DNA from: Alphaproteobacteria bacterium
GTDB taxonomy: Bacteria; Pseudomonadota; Alphaproteobacteria; Caulobacterales; Parvularculaceae
Reading direction: 5' to 3'
Length of the DNA: 64,000 nt
NCBI GenBank assembly: GCA_016125455.1
Contig: WGLS01000001.1
Span: 1 to 64,000, forward strand
Positions 1 to 9,102 of the stretch are shown here, piece after piece. Position numbers and translations under genes: made by a program. Numbering within the stretch: position 1 is the stretch's first letter; the number at the start of each line of letters is the position of its first letter. Under the pieces are notes generated by a model that ran no database searches, was not told the DNA's origin, and saw only the letters and a list, made by a program, of their open reading frames with translations.

Positions 1-335
1 CCGCCTCTCATCCATGGCGCGAGACAAAGGATAGGGCCGGCGGAAACCTGTTCGATAGATTTCCGCGAAACCGGCGCAGTTTTCGCCTAGTCTATTGTTT
101 TTAATGTGGAAATAGCGACGCGTTTTGTTCGATAGATTTATTTTCAACGTGGTTAATGCGCGCTTATCCGCATCGCGCCCGTCATCGTGACGACAGTCAG
201 GATCCAGACCAACGCCGCAGCTTGCGCGTTCGCTTGCCATTTGGCCAGTCGCATTGCCTCCCGCGGCCAATGGATCCCGGATCAGGTCCGGGACGACGGC
301 GGCGGGCGGAGGCGACCTCAATCGAAACTGCCCGC
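1..335. other. Intergenic region with a 14-bp direct repeat
   Basis: I see no convincing gene here. The stretch is less GC-rich than its surroundings and holds two exact copies of TGTTCGATAGATTT at 49-62 and 126-139, 77 bp apart. An AT-rich patch (about 90-110) lies between them. This looks like a promoter or operator region for a gene to the left of the window, but no gene is visible to confirm it. Confidence 0.45.
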
Positions 336-842
336 CTATCGCCCGTAGATGATGACTGTCGAGAGGAGTTTGTCGGCGCCGCCGCCCGACAGGGCGAACA
401 ACATCCAGATGCCGGCGGAGAATATCGTCCAGATCGTCCCGAAGATCGCCAGAAAGATGATCGACATGTTCATGCCGGTCGCAAGCGTCGCCCGCGACGG
501 ATCGTCGGGCGACACCCGCACGCCCACATGCGCGCCGACCGGCAATGCCGCGGCGATCCCTTCATGATAGCTCCGGCTGGAGGAGCCGGAATAGCCAAAC
601 GCCACCCGCTCGCCGACCAACGCCCGTCCATTCGTCTCGTATTCGTACTTTATCTCGGCCCGCCAGGTTGAACCGCCATCGCTGTCGCTTGATTCCCGGA
701 CGTTCGATTCGATTATCCGGCCCGAGACTGTCGGCCAGTCAGCCGCAGCGGTCGCGCGGTTCCATGAAACATAGGCGAACCCCAGCATGCCAAGGCCAAT
801 GGCGATGAACAGGCCGATAAACACGTTCACGAACGTCGGCAT
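336..842 (-). CDS. DUF3592-type membrane protein
   Basis: A 168-residue protein with a hydrophobic helix near the N-terminus (about residues 5-24) and two hydrophobic stretches near the C-terminus, separated by a soluble domain of about 90 residues. That domain carries the DUF3592 pattern: WPTVSGRI, then a Tyr-rich strand (IKYEYETNG), then a VGVRVSPDDPSRA segment. The start at 842 is preferred over an upstream one at 959 because the helix begins there and a GGGGAGG ribosome site precedes it. The function of the family is unknown. It probably sits in the inner membrane with the central domain exposed. It stands alone. Confidence 0.75.
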   Translation of the reverse strand: MPTFVNVFIGLFIAIGLGMLGFAYVSWNRATAAADWPTVSGRIIESNVRESSDSDGGSTWRAEIKYEYETNGRALVGERVAFGYSGSSSRSYHEGIAAALPVGAHVGVRVSPDDPSRATLATGMNMSIIFLAIFGTIWTIFSAGIWMLFALSGGGADKLLSTVIIYGR

Positions 843-1019
843 GCCGCCTCCCCGACCGGTCCGGTTTCGCTCCGTCAGGGAACCATCCCCGCAAGGCGTA
901 AAGAAGGCGGAAACGCGGCAGGCTGCCTGGGCAGGCCGCATGGGCTGCCCGCCGGACATGCGGACGGAAAAAGGGGCCCCGGGCTACGGAAAAGCCCGGG
1001 GGCAAGAACGGCTGAACGC

Positions 1020-1655
1020 CTATGAGCGCGGCGGCGAAACGAGGGCGGTAAAGCGGCGCAGCTCCGCCTCGTCCAGCTGATCGTCGCCGTTGGCGTCAGC
1101 GAGGTCAAAGTCGGCCGACCGCGCCTCTACGAGATCATCCCGGCTGATAGCGCCGTCGCCCTTGCTGATGAGCGCGAACTGCGCATCCGACGTCGTCTCG
1201 GCGCCGGCGTTCACCGCGGGGTCAGCTTCGGCGAGCGATTCGGTTTCGATCGCATCGTCGGCGCCGAGGCTCGCGAGCGACCGGAACTCCGCGCCGTCAA
1301 GACTGTCGTCTCCGTTGGCGTCGGCCGCGTCGAACTGGTCTTCGGCGTACGCCCTGGCGTCGTCGATGGTGCGCACGTCGGCAAGGGTGACGATATCGTC
1401 GTCAGCGTCATTGACGGCCGCATCTTCCATCACGGTTTCCTCGAAGCCTTCCCGGGCGCTGTCGAGGCCGATTTCGGCGGCGTCCGCGTCCGGCGCAGGC
1501 GCGTCGGGCGCGCTCTCGGCAGGCTCGTCGCCATATTGCGCCGGGGCCTCGGTTTCCTGCGGCTCGGCTGCATACTCGTTCTCCTGTTCCTGGGCGCAGG
1601 CGGCCGCCGTCAGGAGGGCGATTGCCGACGCCCCGGCGTAAATCGATCTAAGCAT
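1020..1655 (-). CDS. EF-hand calcium-binding lipoprotein
   Basis: The first 21 residues form a lipoprotein signal ending in a lipobox-like TAAAC, so the mature protein should be lipidated. An acidic low-complexity stretch rich in Glu, Ala and Pro follows. Two clear EF-hand loops, DANGDDSLDGAE and DANGDDQLDEAE, lie in the second half, with a weaker third (SKGDGAISRDDL) between them. A start at 1709 would put the signal internally, so the ATG at 1655 is chosen. It probably binds calcium in the periplasm or at the outer membrane; the partner is unknown. Confidence 0.75.
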   Translation of the reverse strand: MLRSIYAGASAIALLTAAACAQEQENEYAAEPQETEAPAQYGDEPAESAPDAPAPDADAAEIGLDSAREGFEETVMEDAAVNDADDDIVTLADVRTIDDARAYAEDQFDAADANGDDSLDGAEFRSLASLGADDAIETESLAEADPAVNAGAETTSDAQFALISKGDGAISRDDLVEARSADFDLADANGDDQLDEAELRRFTALVSPPRS

Positions 1656-1874
1656 GGTGGTGCTCCTTCCATTGCCATCGCCGATAACGATCGGCGCACC
1701 GCAAAACATGGGAGAAGCCGCGGAGGTTCCAATACGCCGGGCGATCCTTACGCGAATTTTAAGTTTCTATACTGATTACATGGCCTGACGCGATCGCTGC
1801 AAAGGCGCATAAACGTCCGCAAGGGGTCAAATGCGCGTCCGCGGACAGGCGGGGCGGACGCGACCGCCGCTTCG
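1656..1874. other. Intergenic gap
   Basis: This 219-bp gap lies between the lipoprotein start and the ruvB stop. It contains the promoter side of the lipoprotein gene; I see no further gene or clear terminator. Confidence 0.4.
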
Positions 1875-2918
1875 TCAGCGGTCAAAGAGGCCTTCATCGG
1901 CGCGCGCTGGCGGCGCGAGCCCGAGATGCCGCCATGCGGTTGCCGACAGGACGCGGCCGCGGGGCGTGCGCTGGATAAGTCCTTGCTGCAGCAGGAACGG
2001 CTCGATCACGTCCTCAACGGCGTCGCGCGCCTCAGCGAGGGCGGCTGCGAGCGTCTCGACGCCGACCGGACCGCCGCCAAAATGCTCCGCAATCAGGCCA
2101 AGATAGCGCCGGTCAAGGGGATCGAGCCCGAGCCGGTCGACGTCGAGCCGCGCAAGCGCCGCATCGGCGATCCGGCCGTCGACGGCGGCGTCCGGGCCGG
2201 CTTCCACGGTCGCGACGTCGCGCACCCGCCGCAACAGCCGTCCGGCGACGCGGGGCGTGCCGCGAGCGCGCCGGGCGATTTCATGGGCGCCGTCGCCGGT
2301 CATCGCGAGGCCGAGGAGCCGCGCGCCGCGGGCGACGATGAAGGCGAGATCGTCCTCCGCATAGAAATCAAGGCGGATCGGGATGCCGAACCGATCGAGC
2401 AGCGGCTTGGTCAGAAGGCCTGAGCGCGTCGTCGCGCCGATCAGGGTGAACCTCGGCAGGTCGATCTTCACCGAACGCGCAGCCGGCCCCTCGCCGATCA
2501 TCAGGTCGAGGGCGAAGTCCTCCATCGCCGGATAGAGCACTTCCTCAACGGCGGGGGTTAGGCGGTGGATTTCGTCAATGAACAGAACGTCGCCGGGCTC
2601 CAGGTTCGTCAAGAGCGCGGCAAGGTCTCCCGGCTTCGAGATGACCGGCCCGGACGTCGAGCGAAAACTTGCGCCGAGCTCGTTCGCGACGATCTGCGCC
2701 AGCGTTGTCTTGCCGAGGCCAGGCGGTCCGTGCAGGAGCACATGGTCAAGCGCGTCGCCGCGCGCCTTCGCCGCCTGGACGAAGACGGCAAGGTTGTCCT
2801 TGGCCTTGGCCTGTCCGACGAAATCCGACAGGCGCTTTGGCCGCAGGGCGACATCGGGGTCTTCCTCGCGCTGGAGCGCGTCGATGAGGCGGTCGTGGGG
2901 AATGGCGCGCTCGCCCAT
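1875..2918 (-). CDS. ruvB: Holliday junction DNA helicase RuvB
   Basis: AAA+ motor of the RuvABC branch-migration complex. Walker [10 protein letters not shown] is near residue 65, Walker B is LFIDEIHR, sensor 1 is GATTRSG, and a winged-helix C-terminal domain includes RTPRGR. At 347 residues it matches the family length. The ATG shares one base with the ruvA stop codon (TGATG); a GTG one codon upstream is an alternative start. It is the last gene of ruvC-ruvA-ruvB, in which consecutive genes overlap, implying translational coupling. Confidence 0.97.
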   Translation of the reverse strand: MGERAIPHDRLIDALQREEDPDVALRPKRLSDFVGQAKAKDNLAVFVQAAKARGDALDHVLLHGPPGLGKTTLAQIVANELGASFRSTSGPVISKPGDLAALLTNLEPGDVLFIDEIHRLTPAVEEVLYPAMEDFALDLMIGEGPAARSVKIDLPRFTLIGATTRSGLLTKPLLDRFGIPIRLDFYAEDDLAFIVARGARLLGLAMTGDGAHEIARRARGTPRVAGRLLRRVRDVATVEAGPDAAVDGRIADAALARLDVDRLGLDPLDRRYLGLIAEHFGGGPVGVETLAAALAEARDAVEDVIEPFLLQQGLIQRTPRGRVLSATAWRHLGLAPPARADEGLFDR

Positions 2919-3547
2919 CACGCAGCCCCCGCCGTGGCCAGCGCCTTCAGCGCCGTCTTGATGACCAGCCCAAGATCGTCCGCTCCCTGACCAGCAGCGG
3001 CGCGCACCGCCTTGCGCGCCTCAAGCCCGTCATAGCCCAGGTTGACAAGGGCGGAGACGGCGTCGGCCTCAATTCCGCCGGCGGGCGCTCCCGCCATCTC
3101 CGCCGCCACGGCCTTCAGGCGCCGGCCGGGCAGGTCCATCGGCGCGAGGTCGCCAAGCTTTGACTGCAGCTCCACGGCGATGCGCTGGGCGAGCTTGCGT
3201 CCCACCCCATTGGCCCGCGACAGGGCGGCAAGATCCTCGGCGGCAACGGCGTCGTAAAGGTCGGCCGGCGACAGAACCTGAAGAATGGCGAGGGCGTGCT
3301 TTGCGCCGACGCCCTGCACCGTCTGCAGCAGGCGGAAGGCGCGTCGCTCCTGATCGTCCGTAAACCCATAAAGCCGGATGAAGTCCTCGCGCACGACCGT
3401 CTCGATCGCCAGCATCGCCGCCTCGCCCACGCGCAGGGTCGAGAGCACCCGCGGCGAGGCGCTGACCTCGTAGCCAACGCCGCCGACGTCGATCAGGCAA
3501 TGATCCTCGTCGATCGCGGCGATCGTTCCCTTCAACCTGCCGATCAT
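2918..3547 (-). CDS. ruvA: Holliday junction DNA helicase subunit RuvA
   Basis: 209 residues, the normal length for the junction-binding tetramer that guides RuvB. The N-terminal OB fold starts MIGRLKGTI and includes the VGGVGYEV strand. Two helix-hairpin-helix elements follow (VQGVGAKHA and ANGVGRKLA), then the mobile C-terminal domain III that contacts RuvB ([10 protein letters not shown]). A longer reading from 3658 only adds non-homologous sequence overlapping ruvC. The start overlaps the ruvC stop by 4 bp. Confidence 0.96.
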   Translation of the reverse strand: MIGRLKGTIAAIDEDHCLIDVGGVGYEVSASPRVLSTLRVGEAAMLAIETVVREDFIRLYGFTDDQERRAFRLLQTVQGVGAKHALAILQVLSPADLYDAVAAEDLAALSRANGVGRKLAQRIAVELQSKLGDLAPMDLPGRRLKAVAAEMAGAPAGGIEADAVSALVNLGYDGLEARKAVRAAAGQGADDLGLVIKTALKALATAGAA

Positions 3548-4068
3548 GCGGACCTCCGGGCGCGGGCCAGCATATCGGCGGGCGCGTGGTGGGCGTGGCA
3601 GATCGCGACCGCAAGGGCGTCGGCCGCGTCGCCCGCCAGCGCGCCAGCGGCGGGACACAGGACGCGCACCATCATCGCCACCTGCTTCTTGTCGGCATGG
3701 CCCTGTCCGACCACGGATTTCTTGATCGTGTTGGCGGCGTATTCGGCGACGGGCAGGCCGCGGCCCGCCGGCGCGGCCAGGGCCACGCCGCGCGCTTCGC
3801 CGAGCACCAGGGCGTCGCGCGGGCTGGCGTTGACGAAAGTCTCCTCCACGGCGGCTTCATCCGGCGCGAGGCGATCGAGGATGTCGAGCAGCGCGGCGTG
3901 AATGGCGGCGAGCCGTTGCGGACGCCCGGCCCCCCGCTGCGCCCGGATCACGCCGGCCTCGACGAAGCGGAGGCGCGCGCCGTGCACGTCGAGCGCCGCC
4001 CAGCCGGTAGCGTTCGCGCCGGGGTCGATGCCGAGAATTCGTCGCTGGCTGGCGGGCGGTGCGTTCAT
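3544..4068 (-). CDS. ruvC: Holliday junction resolvase RuvC
   Basis: Resolvase that nicks Holliday junctions symmetrically. The RNase H-like fold is visible: first catalytic Asp in LGIDPGAN near residue 15, Glu in AVEETFVN, and the C-terminal acidic pair in [13 protein letters not shown]. At 174 residues it has the typical length. It is first in the ruvCAB run, and its stop overlaps the ruvA start in an ATGA arrangement. The promoter presumably lies in the 80-bp gap up to 4150. Confidence 0.96.
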   Translation of the reverse strand: MNAPPASQRRILGIDPGANATGWAALDVHGARLRFVEAGVIRAQRGAGRPQRLAAIHAALLDILDRLAPDEAAVEETFVNASPRDALVLGEARGVALAAPAGRGLPVAEYAANTIKKSVVGQGHADKKQVAMMVRVLCPAAGALAGDAADALAVAICHAHHAPADMLARARRSA

Positions 4069-4149
4069 CCGCCCAGCATTAAGCGCTTCGGAACGAAACG
4101 GAAACTTTTTTGCGGGGGCTGAACTTTTCGGCCTGGGCCGGCGAAATAG

Positions 4150-5493
4150 TCAGTCGCGCAAGGCCGAGGCGCGCAGGCGCGGCGCGGGCGCAACCGACAT
4201 CTGCGCAACGGCGGCGGGCGTTTCCCCGGCATTGGCCGCCTGATCGACTGGCGGATCGACCGAAGGCGTCGATTCGCTCGCCGGCCCGCTGGCGACCGCG
4301 AGCCGCGCCAGGAACCGCCCGACATTCTCCGCCAGCTGGTCGCTGACGCCCGGATGCCCGGCAACGTCGCGGGCGAGCCGCTGCGCTTCGCCTTCGTCCT
4401 TCGACCGGCCATCGCCCTCCGCGAGCGCGACGGCAAGGAGGAACCGCCCCTGAAGGTCGCCGGCTTCGGAGGCTTTCTCGAACCAGTCCGCGGCGGCGCC
4501 TTCGGCTTCGCCGCGATGGGCGTAAAGGCCCATGGCCGTCATGGCCGGCGCATACCCGGCATCGGCGGCGGCGCGCATGAGTTTGGCGGCGAAGGCGGCA
4601 TCCGGCGGCCCCAGCGCGTCGGAGCGATGCAACAGCGCAAGATTGTACGCGGCCTCAACGTGACCCGCCTTGACCGCTCGCGAGAGGAGCCGCCTTGCGG
4701 TTTCAGGATCCGCCGCCCGGCCTTCGCCGGTGACGTGGGCCATGCCGAGGTAAAACAACGCGTCCGGATCGTCCTGGGACGCTGCTTTTTCGAGGAGCGA
4801 TGCGCCGACGATGGGGTCGCGGGTCACGCCGACGCCTTCCATGTAGAGCGCGCCGAGTTTCGCAATCGCATGAGGCTCGCCCTCGGCCGCGGCCTCGCGA
4901 AAGGCGGCGGCGGCCCGGACGGCGTCCGCCGGCGTTCTGTTCTGCGCCAGGAGAAAAGATCCGTAGGCGATTTTCGCCTCGGCCGCCCCGGCGGCGGCGG
5001 CGCGTTCGTAGAAGGCTTCCGCGAGGCCAGGATTTACCGCCCCCGACAGGCCGGTTTCATGGAGATAGCCGACAAGGTGCAGCGCATCGGCGTCGCCGGC
5101 GTCCGCGAGAGGCAGCGCGAGCGCCAGCGCCCCGGCGCCGTCGCCCGACTTCAGTTTCTCGACGGCTGGCCGCAACATCCTGCGCACGTCGCCGGCGTTT
5201 TCCGCGGCGATCATTTTCGGCGCGACGCCGGCGCCCTGTGGGCGTTGTCGCAGCATATCGCCTTCGACATCGACGGCGGCCGCGGCCGGATTCTCGGCGA
5301 TCTGGCCTGCGGCGTCCGGACGGTGATCGAGGCTCGCGTCGCGACTGGCAACGCCGCTGGCAGCGCCGCTGGCAATGCCGCTGGCATCTGGTCCGGCAGC
5401 GGACGGTCGTTTGACAATCGATACGAACGTCAGCGCGACAGTCGCCAATGCGAGCGCGAGGACGAGGAAGATACGGGTGGATCGGTCGGCCAT
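4150..5493 (-). CDS. Sel1-repeat (SLR/TPR-like) membrane-anchored protein
   Basis: 447 residues. An N-terminal hydrophobic helix (about 8-27) anchors or exports the protein. A linker contains four-residue repeats (ASGIASGAASGV) encoded by 12-bp tandem repeats. From about residue 115 there are consecutive Sel1-like repeats with the usual A-x-x-x-G/Y-LG-x-x-Y-x-x-G-x-G-V pattern, for example LGALYMEGVGVTRD and LGMAHVTGEGRAAD. Such alpha-solenoids act as protein-interaction scaffolds in the periplasm. No specific partner can be inferred. Confidence 0.8.
   Translation of the reverse strand: MADRSTRIFLVLALALATVALTFVSIVKRPSAAGPDASGIASGAASGVASRDASLDHRPDAAGQIAENPAAAAVDVEGDMLRQRPQGAGVAPKMIAAENAGDVRRMLRPAVEKLKSGDGAGALALALPLADAGDADALHLVGYLHETGLSGAVNPGLAEAFYERAAAAGAAEAKIAYGSFLLAQNRTPADAVRAAAAFREAAAEGEPHAIAKLGALYMEGVGVTRDPIVGASLLEKAASQDDPDALFYLGMAHVTGEGRAADPETARRLLSRAVKAGHVEAAYNLALLHRSDALGPPDAAFAAKLMRAAADAGYAPAMTAMGLYAHRGEAEGAAADWFEKASEAGDLQGRFLLAVALAEGDGRSKDEGEAQRLARDVAGHPGVSDQLAENVGRFLARLAVASGPASESTPSVDPPVDQAANAGETPAAVAQMSVAPAPRLRASALRD
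5351..5386. repeat. 12-bp tandem repeat, three copies (Sel1 gene linker)
   Basis: Three consecutive copies of NCGCCGCTGGCA-type units (5351-5362, 5363-5374, 5375-5386) differ by one or two bases. A fourth diverged unit precedes them. They are in frame and encode repeated Ala/Ser-Gly-Ala-Ala blocks in the linker behind the membrane helix. Confidence 0.85.
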
Positions 5494-5555
5494 GGTTCGT
5501 CCCTGACGACGCGGCCATTATCTTTGGCGACGCGGCCGCATCCCGGGACAAAGCA

Positions 5556-6221
5556 TTATCCGTGCCGCACGAAGGCTTGGTTAAACGCCTCGACCGCGGC
5601 GCGCGGCCCGTCGGGGCCAGCCCAGACGGCGGCGGAGGCCGCCAGGAAGTCGGCGCCGGCCTCGATCAGCGGCCCGCAATTTTCGGGGGTGATGCCGCCG
5701 ATCGCGACGCAGGGCACGGTCGTCGCCGTCGCCCAGTCCGCGATCAGGTCGATCGGCGCGCGGGTCTGCGCGTCCTTGGTGGACGTCGCAAAGAACGCGC
5801 CGAACGCGACGTAATCCGCCCCCGCCTCGCCGGCTTCCATGGCGAGGTGCTTGGACGCGTGGCACGTGACGCCGACTGTCGCATCCTCGCCGAGGATTGC
5901 CCGCGCCTCGCGATAGGGCGCATCGGACTGCCCCACATGGACGCCGTCCGCGCCAGTTTCGCGCGCGAGGCGCGGGTCGTCATTCAAAATGAACGCGACG
6001 CCGCGGGCCCGGCAAACCGGGATCAGCGCAGACGCCGCGCGCCGGATATCGGTAGCAGGGGCCGCCGCGCCATTATCCGCCTTCAGCCGGAGCTGGATAG
6101 CAACGACGCCGCCGGGCGACAGGGCGTCGTCAAGGATCCGCGCAAAGGCGTCTGGGTCGACGATGCGCGACGGCGTGATGAGATAGAGTCGCTTCTCGGG
6201 AATCTGATCAGGGACCTGCAT
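5556..6221 (-). CDS. thiE: Thiamine phosphate synthase
   Basis: TIM-barrel enzyme joining the pyrimidine and thiazole halves of thiamine. Visible family motifs are LYLITPSR at strand 1, the LNDDPRLARETGADGVHVGQ region that binds pyrophosphate, VGVTCHAS, DYVAFGAFFATSTK, and VAIGGITPEN near the phosphate-binding loop. 221 residues is normal. No other thi gene is in the window. It is separated from the Sel1 gene by about 60 bp and could be co-transcribed with it. Confidence 0.93.
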   Translation of the reverse strand: MQVPDQIPEKRLYLITPSRIVDPDAFARILDDALSPGGVVAIQLRLKADNGAAAPATDIRRAASALIPVCRARGVAFILNDDPRLARETGADGVHVGQSDAPYREARAILGEDATVGVTCHASKHLAMEAGEAGADYVAFGAFFATSTKDAQTRAPIDLIADWATATTVPCVAIGGITPENCGPLIEAGADFLAASAAVWAGPDGPRAAVEAFNQAFVRHG

Positions 6222-6358
6222 GGCGGCGGCACGCTAGCCAAGGCAGCGCCCCGCCGGAAGTGCAATCGGGATCAATGCCGGGTGCGCGTCTCAATCGCCC
6301 CCCGCGCCCGCCAATTCGCCCGCCAACGCGCCCGCCGCCACCCCCGCCAACGCAAACG

Positions 6359-7285
6359 CTAGGCGGCAGCGGTCGACGCGCGGCGCTCGCGTTCGGACTG
6401 GGTTTTCGCGACTTTCGGCTTCAGGAGGTTCGCCTTAACGGCGTCCGGGATTGCGGCGTAAACCGTCGGCGCGCCGATATTGAGCGCCGCCCGGACCTCC
6501 TCGATCGGCCGGGCGAGCATCGCCTCGACGTCCTGCTCGAGCAACCAGCCGGCCGCCTTGCCGCGCGCCCGCGCCTCGCGGATCGCGCGGGAAATCGGCT
6601 GGCCGGGCCGCTCCAGCATGGCCACCGTACCGCCGACCGAGACGATCATCCGGATGCCGGCATTGCCAAGCTGGGCTTCGGAAAACGACAGGACGCAGAG
6701 CTCGCCGAGGGCGTCACGGCCATAGCCCGTCAGCACGTGCCAGAGATCGTGCACGACTTCCTGGTGCATCGCGTAACGGCGGAATTCCTCGAACTGGGTG
6801 GGCGACGTGTAATCCGCGCCCATTTCCTCCGCAGCCTTGATGACGCCGTCCGGGGTCAGGCCTTCGCTTTCCATGAAATGGAGATAGGCGCGACCAACGG
6901 AGCCTTCCGGGAACTGGCGCAGGCGTTCGCGGTCGGCAAGGTCGACGTCAAGACGGATCGGCTCGGAAACGACCCTTGCGCCGTAATCGCTACGCACGAA
7001 GCGGGCGAAGTTCTCCACATACTTGCCGCCATCGAGGGCGTTCGCGATTTCAAAGACCTGCCGGGTATCTTCCTTGTTCGCGATCAGCTTCGCCATCGCG
7101 ATGCAGGCGTGCAGCGGACGCACCGGCGCGGGCGGCGGCGCGGCGTAACCGTCGATCCACTGGATCAGTTCTTCAGGACAATGATCCGCGAAGGAAAACG
7201 TCGTGCGATCATAGGGGCGGTCATTGGGGCGGTCGGAGTGGCGGTCGTTGCTTTGGGCGGTCGCATTGTCATTCAGGCGCGCCAT
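6359..7285 (-). CDS. Coq4-family protein
   Basis: 308 residues. The diagnostic Coq4 metal-binding signature H-D-x2-H-x11-E is complete (HDLWH ... LGE, about residues 175-191). Coq4 proteins act in ubiquinone biosynthesis, where a recent view is that they oxidatively decarboxylate C1 of the ring; other bacterial Coq4 relatives may serve different pathways. The first 30 residues are low-complexity with DRHSDRPNDRPYDR encoded by a 12-bp tandem repeat, so the true start could be internal. A 22-bp palindrome lies about 80 bp upstream. No other ubi/coq gene is adjacent, so the exact substrate is open. Confidence 0.8.
   Translation of the reverse strand: MARLNDNATAQSNDRHSDRPNDRPYDRTTFSFADHCPEELIQWIDGYAAPPPAPVRPLHACIAMAKLIANKEDTRQVFEIANALDGGKYVENFARFVRSDYGARVVSEPIRLDVDLADRERLRQFPEGSVGRAYLHFMESEGLTPDGVIKAAEEMGADYTSPTQFEEFRRYAMHQEVVHDLWHVLTGYGRDALGELCVLSFSEAQLGNAGIRMIVSVGGTVAMLERPGQPISRAIREARARGKAAGWLLEQDVEAMLARPIEEVRAALNIGAPTVYAAIPDAVKANLLKPKVAKTQSERERRASTAAA
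7211..7246. repeat. 12-bp tandem repeat, three copies (Coq4 gene N-terminus)
   Basis: Units ATAGGGGCGGTC, ATTGGGGCGGTC and GGAGTGGCGGTC follow each other directly, in frame with the Coq4-type gene on the minus strand, giving repeated Asp-Arg-Pro/His-Asn/Ser blocks. Confidence 0.8.
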
Positions 7286-7620
7286 GGGTCAGCTCTCCAT
7301 CCTTGCTGCATCCTCGCCGCCGGCGTCATCCCGGAAAGCGGGGCGCCAGAGCGATCATTTCCGACAAGTACACTAACCAGTTTACTTGAGGGTAAAATGT
7401 TGACGGCGCCGCCATTCGTCAAGGGGCCCTGCGACGGGCAGCGGCGGCCGGCGACCGATTTCCCTGGCGCGGCGGCGTTGCGGCGGGGCAAAGCCGCGCC
7501 TCAACTCAGCCGGTCACGCAGCAGTCGAAAGACGCGTGGCCTGGTGGGAGAGCAAGCCCAAGTCTATCTCGACCTGGAACTTTTCTTGCGGCGAAAGGGG
7601 CAACCGTCAGGAGTCGGCAG
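7286..7620. other. Divergent intergenic region
   Basis: This 335-bp region between the Coq4-type gene (minus) and the small membrane protein gene (plus) has no credible ORF. It carries the 7366-7387 palindrome and, just before 7621, an AGGAG ribosome site. Confidence 0.5.
7366..7387. promoter_or_regulatory. Palindromic operator, TetR-like
   Basis: AAGTACACT (7366-7374) and AGTTTACTT (7379-7387) form an inverted repeat with 8 of 9 matches around a 4-bp AACC centre. Size and AT-rich arms resemble TetR/AcrR operators. It lies upstream of the Coq4-type gene. No TetR gene is in this part of the window, so the regulator would act in trans. Confidence 0.5.
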
Positions 7621-8010
7621 TTGACGCCTTCAATTCGCGCCGGCGCGATCTATTTCGCCGCCGTCTTTTCGCTGGGATTTGCCCTGGGGACGGTGCGCGT
7701 CCTGTTCCTCGTCCCGCGCTACGGCGAAACCGCCAGCACCGTCTTGGAGCTTCCAGCCATGCTTGTGGCGAGCTGGTTCATTTGCGGCTCGATACTGGCG
7801 CGTTTTCCGACGGTACGCGGGCGCGGCGCGCGCCTAATGATGGGCGCTGCGGCATTCGCGTTGCTGATGCTGGCGGAACTGATCCTGGCGACAACCCTGT
7901 TCGGGCGGCCGCCGGGCGAACATCTTGCGCGCTATGGGACGCTCGCCGGCGCGGTTGGCCTTGCCGGACAGATTTGCTTTGCGCTGATGCCGCTGGTCGC
8001 GCGCCGATAG
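7621..8010 (+). CDS. Small four-helix membrane protein, function unknown
   Basis: 129 residues with four predicted transmembrane helices (about 8-28, 40-60, 72-92, 105-127). It starts at TTG, preceded at suitable distance by AGGAG. I do not assign a family with confidence; the arrangement is that of small conserved proteobacterial membrane proteins. It converges on fba, with 24 bp between the stop codons. Confidence 0.65.
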   Translation: MTPSIRAGAIYFAAVFSLGFALGTVRVLFLVPRYGETASTVLELPAMLVASWFICGSILARFPTVRGRGARLMMGAAAFALLMLAELILATTLFGRPPGEHLARYGTLAGAVGLAGQICFALMPLVARR

Positions 8011-8034
8011 TCCGCCAAAAGGCGCACCGCCCGT

Positions 8035-9063
8035 TCAGGCGGCTTCCATCTCCTTTGACCACTGCCCGAGCTGGGCGAGGCCGTTCATCCGCGCCCGGTG
8101 CGCAAAGGCTTTCTGGCCCGCGGGCACGTTGGCGGCCTTGCCGCCCCACGCCTTCAGCGGCGCCGCCTGGAGCGCGCGGCCATAGGAAAACGACAGCGCC
8201 CATGGCATCTGGTCCGCATACCCCTCATTCATGGCGTTGAGGTGGGCGGTCGCCTCTTCGTCGGACTGGCCGCCCGACAGGAAGACGATCGACGGCACGG
8301 CGGCCGGCACGGCGGCCCGGAAGCAGCGCACGGTCATCTCGGCGACTTCCTCGACTGACGCCTGGGCCGGACACTTCTTGCCGGCAATGACCATGTTCGG
8401 CTTTAGCACGACCCCTTCGAGCGGCACGTCCTGGGCGTAGAGCTCGTCGAACAGCGACTTCAGCGTGAACTCGGTGACGTCGTAGCAGCGGTCGATGTCG
8501 TGGGCGCCGTCCATCAGGACTTCCGGCTCGACGATCGGCACGATGTTCGCTTCCTGGCACAGGGCGGCGTAGCGCGCGAGGGCGTGGGCGTTTACTGATA
8601 TACAGTAGCCGGAGGGAATATCGCCGGCGTCGATGTCGATGACCGCGCGCCATTTCGCAAACCGGGCGCCGAGGTCGTAGTATTCGGCGAGCCGCTCGCG
8701 CAGGCCGTCAAGGCCTTCGGTGACGGATTCGCCTTCGGCGCCGGCGAGCGGCATGGCGCCCTTGTCGACCTTGATGCCCGGAATCGACCCCGCCGCCTCG
8801 ATCAGCTTGACGAGCGGCGCGCCGTCGGCGGCCTTCTGGCGAATCGTCTCGTCATAGAGAATGACGCCGGAAATATGGTTCGTCATCGCCTCTTCGGTGC
8901 GGAACAGCATTTCGCGATAGTCGCGGCGCGTCTCTTCGGTCGATTCGACGCCGATCGAATCAAAGCGCTTCTTGATCGTGCCGGTGGATTCGTCCGCCGC
9001 CAGGATGCCCTTGCCCGGCGCGGCCATGGCGATCGCCACGTCGTTCAGTTGATCGAGATTCAT
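8035..9063 (-). CDS. Fructose-bisphosphate aldolase, class I
   Basis: 342 residues. Glycolytic/gluconeogenic enzyme cleaving fructose-1,6-bisphosphate through a Schiff base. The N-terminus GKGILAADESTGTIKKRF and the downstream GVILYDETIRQ are characteristic of metal-independent class I aldolases; the Schiff-base Lys lies in VVLKPNMV, and the phosphate-binding FLSGGQSDEEAT segment is intact. It lies downstream of pgk (40-bp gap), in a gap - lipoprotein - pgk - fba array on the minus strand. Confidence 0.95.
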   Translation of the reverse strand: MNLDQLNDVAIAMAAPGKGILAADESTGTIKKRFDSIGVESTEETRRDYREMLFRTEEAMTNHISGVILYDETIRQKAADGAPLVKLIEAAGSIPGIKVDKGAMPLAGAEGESVTEGLDGLRERLAEYYDLGARFAKWRAVIDIDAGDIPSGYCISVNAHALARYAALCQEANIVPIVEPEVLMDGAHDIDRCYDVTEFTLKSLFDELYAQDVPLEGVVLKPNMVIAGKKCPAQASVEEVAEMTVRCFRAAVPAAVPSIVFLSGGQSDEEATAHLNAMNEGYADQMPWALSFSYGRALQAAPLKAWGGKAANVPAGQKAFAHRARMNGLAQLGQWSKEMEAA

Positions 9064-9102
9064 GTCAAACCCTCCCGGTTGGCCGCGCGGCGGCGGCCGC
9101 TG

